Shown piece after piece: positions 1-5,397 of a DNA stretch of 26,043 nt (position 1 is the stretch's first letter; each line of letters begins with the position of its first letter). The DNA is from Methanomassiliicoccales archaeon UBA280 (GTDB lineage Archaea > Thermoplasmatota > Thermoplasmata > SG8-5): NCBI GenBank assembly GCA_002499085.1, contig DAKD01000011.1, positions 145-26,187 of the forward strand, read 5' to 3'. Under the pieces are notes generated by a model. The model did no database searches and was not told the origin of the DNA. It saw nothing but the letters and a program-made list of their open reading frames with translations. The position numbers and the translations under genes are program-made.

Positions 1-53
1 TACTTCGGCATTTTGTTGCGAATGATATTGTTGCTAGCGTACTCCCGAAGACA

Positions 54-141
54 AGCCTGGATAAATTGCTTAGGACTTGTCGAGGCCCGGACGGGTCGCG
101 GAGCGATCCGTCCAGGGCACCAGGCTGAGCTGCTTCGGCAG
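54..141. ncRNA. hairpin-rich segment, possible part of a structured RNA gene
   Basis: Positions 54-60 (AGCCTGG) pair perfectly with 120-126 (CCAGGCT). They enclose an 11-bp stem, 89-99 with 103-113, that has one G-T pair and a GGA loop. This is followed by CTGC-TTCG-GCAG (130-141), a classic UUCG-capped hairpin. Dense GC pairing with a stabilised tetraloop is typical of functional RNA, and no convincing reading frame crosses the segment. I could not match it to RNase P, SRP, 5S or tRNA signatures. It may begin outside the window. The family and the strand are both unknown. Confidence 0.3.
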
Positions 142-225
142 GACGAATTAAGCTGGGAAACCGCTCAAGGTATAAGTGTTTTATTAGGCGATATCCTCAT
201 ATTCAAATTTTCCATATCGTCTCCG

Positions 226-450
226 ATGAGCCTCAAGCCTCTTTGCATAATGGCAGTTGCAGCCGTTCTTGCATCCATTGCCGCAGGTTCTGCCTTAGCC
301 CAGGACGAGGAATGCACGTCCTGCAGGACGAACAACTTCTACTACATTTTGGTCCTGGCCATTATCGTGTTCGCCGTGTTCTTCTGGTGGACCAACAGGC
401 ACAGGGTTCCGAAGGAGCCCAGGCAAAAGAAACTGGATAAAAAAGTATGA
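226..450 (+). CDS. small secreted/membrane protein, 74 aa
   Basis: No family is recognised. From the ATG at 226 the protein has a hydrophobic N-terminal segment (residues 4-25) ending in a signal-peptidase-like Ala-Leu-Ala site. A short acidic stretch with Cys-Thr-Ser-Cys follows, then a second hydrophobic helix (about 38-55) and a strongly basic tail (RHR..K..RQKKLDKK). The likely topology is a signal peptide or first helix, a small external loop holding the CXXC pair, one membrane anchor and a basic cytoplasmic tail. The frame stays open upstream to position 13, but that extension lacks protein-like character and overlaps the hairpins at 54-141. The CXXC could bind metal or form a disulfide. 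It is transcribed toward guaAB and followed by a terminator-like hairpin. Confidence 0.6.
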   Translation: MSLKPLCIMAVAAVLASIAAGSALAQDEECTSCRTNNFYYILVLAIIVFAVFFWWTNRHRVPKEPRQKKLDKKV

Positions 451-487
451 GAGAGACGTTCCTGTGCAAGAGCTGCGTAATGTGTTT

Positions 488-508
488 CGCCCAGCACACG
501 GGATGCTG
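488..508. repeat. 7-bp stem-loop after the small membrane gene
   Basis: CCCAGCA (488-494) pairs with TGCTGGG (502-508) around a 7-base loop. It is the first of four consecutive hairpins between two convergent genes. Confidence 0.5.
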
Positions 509-522
509 GGGGAGTACCCGAC

Positions 523-546
523 ATCCCCGCCCTCACAGGCGGGGTT
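523..546 (+). terminator. hairpin plus T-run, terminator-like
   Basis: CCCCGCC (523-529) and GGCGGGG (536-542) form a perfect 7-bp GC stem with a 6-base loop, followed by TTTT (543-546). It lies about 75 bases after the stop codon of the membrane protein at 226-450. The T-run matters more than the hairpin for archaeal termination. It could equally be the end of a decayed mobile element. Confidence 0.45.
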
Positions 547-615
547 TTCAAAAACAGAGCAACAGAATGCTCCAGAATGTTGGGTCAACGGCACTCAGAT
601 TGCGACAGTTTGTGA

Positions 616-635
616 CCCCCGGCTTACACCGGGGG
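616..635. repeat. 7-bp GC stem-loop
   Basis: CCCCCGG (616-622) pairs with CCGGGGG (629-635) around CTTACA. It lies just beyond the end of guaAB, read from the other strand. It has no T-run, so its role as a terminator is uncertain. Confidence 0.45.
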
Positions 636-657
636 GATGCTGCACCAACATGCTTTT

Positions 658-701
658 GAACAAGCTCCTACTCCCACTCTATAGTGGCAGGAGGCTTGTT
701 C
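658..701 (-). repeat. long imperfect inverted repeat spanning the guaAB stop codon
   Basis: GAACAAGCTCCT (658-669) is the reverse complement of 689-701 apart from one extra base. Inside it, CCACT (673-677 region) pairs with AGTGG (683-687) to form a cruciform-like structure. The right arm encodes the last residues of GuaAB and the left arm lies beyond its stop codon (668-670), so the 3' end of the guaAB message would fold back on itself. It may protect the 3' end or stop transcription. Confidence 0.5.
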
Positions 702-1615
702 GTGATGTCGTACACAACGCGATTCACCTTGTCTTTCATGGCGTTGGTTATCCTGATGGATATCTTCTCAAGAACTTCGTGGGGTATCTTGGAATAGGCC
801 GCGCTCATGCCGTCCAGGGACTGAACGGCCCGCACAGCCACCGTGTACCCGTAGGCCCTCACGTCCCCGTGCACCCCAACGGTCTTTATCGGCGTCAGGA
901 CTGCAAAATACTGCCAGGGCAGTTCCATTTTTCCGGCCTTGGCGGCCTTCTCGAACTCCTCCTCGACAACGGCGCATGCCTCTCTGACTATGTGCGCGGC
1001 TTCCTCGGTCGGCTCGCCGATTATCCTGATTGCCAGGCCGGGCCCCGGGAATGGCTGGCGCTCCGCTAGCTCGATCTTCAGGTATCTGCCCAGCTTCCGC
1101 ACCTCGTCCTTGTAGAGGTCGCGAAGGGGTTCGACCAGCTTCATATCCATCTTTTCCGGCAAAGCTCCGACGTTGTGATGTGATTTTATCACGTCCCTCA
1201 GCTCGCCGCCGCTCTCTATCCAGTCCGGCGCTATAGTCCCCTGGACCAGATATTTGGCGCCTATGGTCTTTGCTTCCTTCTCGAAGACCCGGATGAACTT
1301 CTCGCCGATTATTTTCCGTTTCTGCTCGGGCTCGGTGACGCCTTTCAGGGCAGAGTAAAATTCCTTGCTGGCATTCACGAATTTGTGGTTCACATTCATG
1401 CGCTCCATCATTTTCACGACATCCGAGGATTCGTTCTTCCGCATGAAGCCCGTGTCGACATGCACCGCAAGCAGTTTGTCGCCTATGGCCCTGCTGACCA
1501 GGACAGTGGCCACAATACTGTCGACCCCGCCGGAGCAGGCGATTATGGCTTTGCCGTCTATCTGCTTCTTTATCTGGGCTATTGCCTCGTCGCAGAATTT
1601 CGCCGGGTCGAACAT
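668..1615 (-). CDS. guaAB: GMP synthase, ATP-pyrophosphatase subunit (subunit B)
   Basis: Converts XMP to GMP using ATP and ammonia. In archaea the glutaminase is a separate protein, and this 315-residue subunit carries only the ATP-pyrophosphatase and dimerisation domains. The PP-loop SGGVDS is at residues 28-33. The conserved VDTGFMR, GTIAPDWIES, KSHHNVG, PFPGPGLAIRI and the C-terminal family ending PPATIEWE are all present, so the gene is complete. Its ATG (1615-1613) overlaps the TGA of purE (1617-1615) by one base, showing translational coupling within a purine operon. The glutaminase subunit gene is not in this window. Family assignment is secure. Confidence 0.97.
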   Translation of the reverse strand: MFDPAKFCDEAIAQIKKQIDGKAIIACSGGVDSIVATVLVSRAIGDKLLAVHVDTGFMRKNESSDVVKMMERMNVNHKFVNASKEFYSALKGVTEPEQKRKIIGEKFIRVFEKEAKTIGAKYLVQGTIAPDWIESGGELRDVIKSHHNVGALPEKMDMKLVEPLRDLYKDEVRKLGRYLKIELAERQPFPGPGLAIRIIGEPTEEAAHIVREACAVVEEEFEKAAKAGKMELPWQYFAVLTPIKTVGVHGDVRAYGYTVAVRAVQSLDGMSAAYSKIPHEVLEKISIRITNAMKDKVNRVVYDITNKPPATIEWE

Positions 1616-2085
1616 CAGTTCACCCCCAGGCCGGCCGAGTCCTCGTGGACCTTGTTCTCCTGGTCCTTCCTGTGGTCCAGAAGCTTCTTCTCGATGGTCT
1701 TGTCTCCTATGGCAAGTATCTGGGCGGCAAGTATGCCAGCGTTCTCGCCCCTGTCCAGGCCGACGGCCGCCACGGGTATGCCGGGCGGCATCTGGACTAT
1801 GGAAAGGACAGAATCGAGATTCACCTTTCCGGAGACAGGAACTCCGATTACGGGTCTGAGTGTGTGGGCCGCTACCGTGCCCGGGAGGGCTGCGGAAAGT
1901 CCGGCGATGGCTATGAAAACCTTGGCTTCCGACTTCTCCACCAGCTCGGCAACCAGCTTCGGGGTTCTGTGGGCGGATGCGACCTTTATCTCGCAGGAGA
2001 TGCCCAGCTCCCTCAGGGTGTCGAGGGCCTTCTGGCCTACCGGGAGGTCGGACTTGCTGCCCATGATTATGAGGACTTGAGCCAT
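1615..2085 (-). CDS. purE: PurE, N5-CAIR mutase / AIR carboxylase
   Basis: Catalyses the CAIR-forming carboxylation step of purine synthesis in the cytoplasm. The 156-residue protein has the nucleotide-site GSKSD (residues 9-13), the catalytic SAHRTP (37-42) and the late SIVQMPPGIPVA block. The ATG at 2085 is chosen because AGGTGA lies directly before it and the family normally starts a few residues before the glycine-rich strand. The open frame extends to 2187 but runs into the PIN gene. A weak TATA-like CCTTATGAA near 2108-2116 could drive a purE-guaAB transcript. PurK is absent here, so mutase or direct carboxylase activity cannot be decided from the sequence. Confidence 0.95.
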   Translation of the reverse strand: MAQVLIIMGSKSDLPVGQKALDTLRELGISCEIKVASAHRTPKLVAELVEKSEAKVFIAIAGLSAALPGTVAAHTLRPVIGVPVSGKVNLDSVLSIVQMPPGIPVAAVGLDRGENAGILAAQILAIGDKTIEKKLLDHRKDQENKVHEDSAGLGVN

Positions 2086-2173
2086 GTTCACCTGTAAAAC
2101 GGCAGGTTTCATAAGGTTTTGGGCATGGAATATTCCCCCTGCATGAACTCCATCTCCAGTTTCGAGGTTCTGC

Positions 2174-2605
2174 TCATTTCTCTTCATCTATTGGATATTT
2201 CTTCAATACATCCGAAGTGCTCAATACGGTTATATGGCTCTGTACTTTTTCGGTCAGAAAATGCTTGGTGTTGTATGTCCAAACCCCTTCATTATGGACA
2301 GCCAGGGCAAGGGCGACGATGGGCGCATCATCAGGATCTTTGATAAGTTCCATCGCTTGGTTCATCCTCTCTTCATAAACAGCTTCGGCCACCGGATAAA
2401 CGAACAATTGCTGCACGCCTTCCATCATTTCTTTTAACTCTCCGTCGGAAAGGTTGTTCTTGTTCCAGACAGCCCTGTGTTCCCATATCTCATTGTAGCA
2501 ATGCTCCGGCGTTATGAACACATCCCTGTGGGCGGAAATGATCTGGTTCGTGATGCCTCTGGTGAGCAGAAACGCCATTATCACATTGGAGTCTGCAATG
2601 ATCAT
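2174..2605 (-). CDS. PIN-domain ribonuclease, VapC-like toxin
   Basis: 143 residues with PIN-fold hallmarks: Asp5 in the first strand (IIADSNVIM), Glu39, and DPDDAPIVALAL with Asp92/Asp93. In many PIN proteins another acidic residue sits at the start of the TxD..F block; here that block reads TYNTKHF, with no Asp. PIN toxins usually cleave tRNA or rRNA. The ATG (2605-2603) follows the antitoxin TAG (2608-2606) with no spacing, a typical toxin-antitoxin arrangement. It lies 88 bases upstream of purE on the same strand. The partner gene supports the toxin call, but a regulatory RNase role is not excluded. Confidence 0.85.
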   Translation of the reverse strand: MIIADSNVIMAFLLTRGITNQIISAHRDVFITPEHCYNEIWEHRAVWNKNNLSDGELKEMMEGVQQLFVYPVAEAVYEERMNQAMELIKDPDDAPIVALALAVHNEGVWTYNTKHFLTEKVQSHITVLSTSDVLKKYPIDEEK

Positions 2606-2845
2606 CTAGTTTTCCCCGGTTCTCCAAGCCCGGACCATGGCTGCGATGTCATCATCGGACATCTTCTCGACTTTCAGTTTTTCCAGTTTCTTCAGGAGCT
2701 TCTTGCGCTCCGCATCCTCAAGGAAATTCCTCACAACGTTCCGGAACCATTCATTCCTGGTCTTGAAGCCTGTGCCCGAAAGGTTCGAGTCCAGCTCTTT
2801 CAGCAGGTCGGAATCCACCCGGAACAATACCTGTGTCTCGGCCAT
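2606..2845 (-). CDS. ribbon-helix-helix antitoxin / autoregulator
   Basis: 79 residues. The short N-terminal strand QVLFRVD, followed by the helix-turn-helix region LLKELDSNLSGTGFKTRNEWFRN (about 14-36), is a MetJ/Arc-type ribbon-helix-helix DNA-binding unit. A charged helix follows, then the acidic segment MSDDDIAAMVRAW (62-74), which would be the toxin-binding tail. The ATG at 2845 is preceded by GGTGA at a suitable distance; a longer frame from 2869 would begin within the operator. It probably represses its own promoter through the tandem sites at 2861-2880 and neutralises the PIN protein. Confidence 0.85.
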   Translation of the reverse strand: MAETQVLFRVDSDLLKELDSNLSGTGFKTRNEWFRNVVRNFLEDAERKKLLKKLEKLKVEKMSDDDIAAMVRAWRTGEN

Positions 2846-2860
2846 AGTATCACCGAATAA

Positions 2861-2880
2861 TGATAGCATTTTGATAGCAT
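2861..2880 (-). promoter_or_regulatory. tandem operator of the toxin-antitoxin pair
   Basis: The 9-base word TGATAGCAT occurs at 2861-2869 and again at 2872-2880, exactly 11 bases apart, so both copies face the same side of the helix. They lie between a TATA-like box and the antitoxin GGTGA ribosome site. Tandem direct sites one turn apart are typical for ribbon-helix-helix dimers. Binding by the neighbouring antitoxin is inferred. Confidence 0.6.
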
Positions 2881-2887
2881 TTAATAC
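2880..2887 (-). promoter_or_regulatory. TATA-like box for the toxin-antitoxin pair
   Basis: Minus-strand GTATTAAA lies about 38 bases before the antitoxin ATG. The predicted transcription start would fall inside or just beyond the tandem operator, which fits simple repression. Confidence 0.45.
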
Positions 2888-2897
2888 TTTCGGTGAG

Positions 2898-2951
2898 TTT
2901 TTCTTTTTGAGCTACGAACTGCGCTGGCTCGCCCTACGCAAAAAGAAAAAT
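2898..2951. repeat. perfect 11-bp inverted repeat of T/A tracts
   Basis: TTTTTCTTTTT (2898-2908) is mirrored exactly by AAAAAGAAAAA (2941-2951) around a GC-richer loop of 32 bases. It lies 10 bases upstream of the toxin-antitoxin TATA box. It could be a bidirectional T-tract terminator, since either strand ends in a T-run, or the end of an inserted segment. Confidence 0.5.
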
Positions 2952-3141
2952 TCATTAATACCCTGCCGAATCCTTCGGATGTCGGCTGGGCCTCGGTGGC
3001 TTCGCCGCCCGAGGTAAAAACTCCGGGCTGGCCTGCTCGTTCTCCGCATCCAGATTGTATCCAGTACGAGGTTGAGTCCACCAGCCATTCCAGTTTCCTC
3101 CAGAGAAGGGAAGAGGATCATTCACGGGCTGGGGTAGAGGT

Positions 3142-3186
3142 CATATTCACGAGCACCAATTCAAGAAGTGTACGTTCGTGAATATG
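3142..3186. repeat. perfect 11-bp inverted repeat
   Basis: CATATTCACGA (3142-3152) pairs with TCGTGAATATG (3176-3186) around a 23-base loop. It is followed almost immediately by a second, unrelated inverted repeat of similar geometry. Confidence 0.6.
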
Positions 3187-3187
3187 C

Positions 3188-3228
3188 GTCGAATACTATG
3201 TGGAATTGATTGTAGCAAAGTATTCGAC
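3188..3228. repeat. perfect 10-bp inverted repeat
   Basis: GTCGAATACT (3188-3197) pairs with AGTATTCGAC (3219-3228) around a 21-base loop. It begins two bases after the previous repeat ends. The segment is noticeably more AT-rich than the flanking genes. Confidence 0.6.
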
Positions 3229-3321
3229 AGCATCATGATTCCGATGGCCAGGTTACCGGAGAATGTGAGGGGGAGGTAGAGGGAGCGGGAGGGGGGGGTG
3301 AAATTCCCTCCCACCCACCGG

Positions 3322-3330
3322 TTTTTTATC
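3322..3330 (+). promoter_or_regulatory. TATA-like box of the phosphoesterase gene
   Basis: TTTTTTATC is centred about 25 bases before the ATG at 3351, preceded by a purine/GC-rich stretch that could be the BRE. The spacing implies a leaderless transcript, matching the absence of a ribosome site. Confidence 0.5.
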
Positions 3331-3350
3331 GCGTCCCCCGATTCACCTTC

Positions 3351-4100
3351 ATGCCCCTCACACCGATCCACGGCGAGCCGGCCCTTCTCGCCGGGGAGGA
3401 AAAAGCCCTCATAGTCGCAGACCTGCACATCGGCATCGAGCACGAGCTCTTCCTTGCCGGCGCCAAGATTCCCGGAAGGACCCCGGAGCTCCGGGCCAGG
3501 CTCGTCAAGCTTCTGAAGAAGACCAAGGCCAAGAAACTGGTAATCGCAGGGGACCTGAAGCACAACATACCGATGTCCAGCTTCCTCGAGGAGAGGGAGA
3601 TCCCCAGGATGCTGGAGGCACTGTCCGAAGTTATCGGGGAGATCCATCTTGTCCCGGGGAACCATGACGGGGGCATCTCGGCCTACCTGCCCTCCAATGT
3701 GAAGCTCCATTCCAACAAGGGCTTTGTCCTGGGAACCCTGGGGATATGGCACGGCCATTGCTGGCCCTCGGAGGAGGTCATGGCTTCTCCGACGGTTCTC
3801 ATGGGCCATGTCCATCCCCAAGCTGTGTTCGTGGACGGCATAGAGACCAGGAGCGCGGAGAGATGCTGGGTCAGGGGAAAGTGGAACTTTGCCGAGGCCC
3901 ATAAGAGGTATTCGATACTGGGCGAGGGCTTCCTCATGATTCCCGCCTTCAATTCGCTTTGCGGCGGAAGCCATGTCAACGACCTCGGGCAGAGGAAGAT
4001 AGGCACCGTGCTGAGGCATGGCCTGGCCAGGATAGAGGAGTCCGAATTGGTGTTGTTAGACGGGACGCATCTGGGGACGGTCGGGGACAATGCGATATAA
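3351..4100 (+). CDS. COG1407-type metallophosphoesterase
   Basis: 249 residues of the calcineurin-like fold with all metal-binding blocks in order: DLH (Asp24, His26), GD (Asp68), GNHD (103-106), HGH (134-136) and GHVH (152-155). The archaeal ICC-like COG1407 family is often found near Lhr-type helicases in other genomes, though no helicase is next to it here. The substrate is unknown; phosphodiester or nucleic-acid substrates are plausible. The gene stands alone, driven by the TATA-like box at 3322. Its TAA (4098-4100) directly abuts the end of the minus-strand gene at 4101. Confidence 0.88.
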   Translation: MPLTPIHGEPALLAGEEKALIVADLHIGIEHELFLAGAKIPGRTPELRARLVKLLKKTKAKKLVIAGDLKHNIPMSSFLEEREIPRMLEALSEVIGEIHLVPGNHDGGISAYLPSNVKLHSNKGFVLGTLGIWHGHCWPSEEVMASPTVLMGHVHPQAVFVDGIETRSAERCWVRGKWNFAEAHKRYSILGEGFLMIPAFNSLCGGSHVNDLGQRKIGTVLRHGLARIEESELVLLDGTHLGTVGDNAI

Positions 4101-4619
4101 TTATCTATCGAAATATATATTTTTACTTGAAACGCTCAGCGGTATGCCGAATACCGCGTTGGACTTCATGAGCCCGAGCCGCCTGGCAGCCACACCGGCC
4201 CGGTACATTATGCGGTTGTCCACATTGTGGAGCTGGGCTGTCTTGGTTGCCGAGCCCAGCGCTATTCCCAGGTCCATGAGCCTGAGCATGCAGTTCGGCC
4301 CCTTGAAATCTGTTTCTGCGCCTGCCCTGTCGAACTCCGCGCAGGTTTTGAAGCCGCAGGCCCCGCAATTGAGGCCCACACCCTTGTGAGGCATGAGCCC
4401 TATCAGCACCAGGCCGCCTGACTTCTCTATGCCCTTCGAGTCCCTGTCCCAGTTGGGTGTTTTCTTTTCCTTCCCGATGGCCAGCATCTCCGCGGCCACT
4501 CTGCTCATTTCCTCCCTTGTGCAGACCTTGACCTCGAGATAATCCTGGCCCATGGACTTCGGGGCCGTGACCGCTGCCAGGCGCATCAGCTCTGCCACTA
4601 TTTCTTCTCCGCTTTGCAT
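4101..4619 (-). CDS. DUF2148 ferredoxin-like domain protein
   Basis: 172 residues. The centre carries NCGACGFKTC (Cys85, Cys88, Cys93) followed by Cys110 in GPNCMLRLMDLG. This Cys-X2-Cys-X4-Cys-X16-Cys set should bind a [4Fe-4S] cluster and is the mark of DUF2148/COG4739, an archaeal and anaerobe-rich family of unknown function. The ATG at 4619 is favoured over TTG at 4631 because GGTGA precedes it closely. It is the last gene of the operon, four bases after the MBL-fold gene. A redox or electron-transfer role with the upstream enzymes is only an inference. Confidence 0.82.
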   Translation of the reverse strand: MQSGEEIVAELMRLAAVTAPKSMGQDYLEVKVCTREEMSRVAAEMLAIGKEKKTPNWDRDSKGIEKSGGLVLIGLMPHKGVGLNCGACGFKTCAEFDRAGAETDFKGPNCMLRLMDLGIALGSATKTAQLHNVDNRIMYRAGVAARRLGLMKSNAVFGIPLSVSSKNIYFDR

Positions 4620-4623
4620 TTTA

Positions 4624-5397
4624 TCACCCAATTTTTATAATTTTACCTATATCAAACTGAGACGCAGCCTCTATTTCGGGCTTATTTCCGGACCCGAACG
4701 CGTTGCTGGCCTCCTCGAGCGCCTTCTCCGGGGTATTGTTCTCGCGGCTGATGTGCGCCAGAGTTACATGCTTCGTCCTCTGCCCGACGATCCTGAGCAA
4801 AGCCTCCGAGGACTGGGCGTTCGACAGGTGGCCCTGCTTGCCGAGTATGCGCTTCTTCAGGAAGGCCGGGTACGGGCCTTCTTTCAGCATCTGCACGTCG
4901 TGGTTGGATTCCAGAATTATGGCATCCGAGCCTGCAAATATCTTCTCAAGCTCCGGGGTCACGTGCCCCAGGTCCGTTGCGATTGCGACCTTCCTGCTTC
5001 CCTTCCCGATTGTGAAACCCACTGTGAACGAGGCGTCATGGCTCACCCCGAACGGTGTGACTAGGAACCTGCCCAGCGCTTCTGTTTCGTCCGCGATGAG
5101 AATCGGTTCGGTTGCAAGCCCCATCTTCGCGTCCAACCATCCGCCCACAGGAGGCGTCGTGAGAATCCTGGGTCCGAATTTTTTTCGTATTACACTCGCG
5201 CCGCAGACATGGTCCCCGTGTTCGTGGGAGATGAATATCGCATCCAGGTTCTCGGGGTCGAGGCCAGCCTGGCCCATGCGCCTTGCAGTCTCCCTGCATG
5301 AGAAACCGGCATCGACCAGGAACAGGGTCTCCGAGTCCCAGAAAGCGACCGAATTGCCGCCGGAGCCGCTGCCCAGGACGCAGAACTCGAACGCCAT
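4624..5397 (-). CDS. MBL-fold metallo-hydrolase (YycJ/PhnP-like)
   Basis: 257 residues with the metallo-beta-lactamase fold: N-terminal VLGSGSGGNS, the zinc motif HEHGDH (58-63), a later ATDLGHVTPE block with an Asp ligand, ESNHD, and the C-terminal AHISRENN histidine. The GSGSGGNS start and ESNHD are typical of the COG1235 (YycJ/WalJ/PhnP) branch, whose members cleave phosphodiesters or act on nucleic acids. The ATG at 5397 overlaps the TGA of isocitrate dehydrogenase; a GTG one codon earlier is the alternative. The substrate cannot be told from the sequence. Confidence 0.9.
   Translation of the reverse strand: MAFEFCVLGSGSGGNSVAFWDSETLFLVDAGFSCRETARRMGQAGLDPENLDAIFISHEHGDHVCGASVIRKKFGPRILTTPPVGGWLDAKMGLATEPILIADETEALGRFLVTPFGVSHDASFTVGFTIGKGSRKVAIATDLGHVTPELEKIFAGSDAIILESNHDVQMLKEGPYPAFLKKRILGKQGHLSNAQSSEALLRIVGQRTKHVTLAHISRENNTPEKALEEASNAFGSGNKPEIEAASQFDIGKIIKIG

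Larger units (their letters stand above)
2952..3350. other. gene-free stretch between the TA module and the phosphoesterase
   Basis: No convincing gene is seen on either strand; the short frames are biased and resemble no family. Besides the inverted repeats listed separately it holds the small hairpin CCGAA-TCC-TTCGG near 2969 and the GC hairpin CCTCGG...CCGAGG near 2992-3015. The right end carries the phosphoesterase promoter. Confidence 0.5.

Noticed and set aside
13..225. N-terminal extension of the small membrane protein
   Set aside because: The extra 71 residues lack protein-like character, overlap the hairpin-rich segment, and would place the signal-peptide-like region internally.
464..1069. 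Open frame of about 200 codons on the plus strand opposite guaAB
   Set aside because: It is the antisense shadow of guaAB and runs through the hairpins at 488-701; no family resemblance and no ribosome site.
2881..3181. Short plus- and minus-strand frames in the gap between the toxin-antitoxin pair and the phosphoesterase
   Set aside because: None has a ribosome site, a plausible domain or consistent composition; they overlap each other and the inverted repeats.
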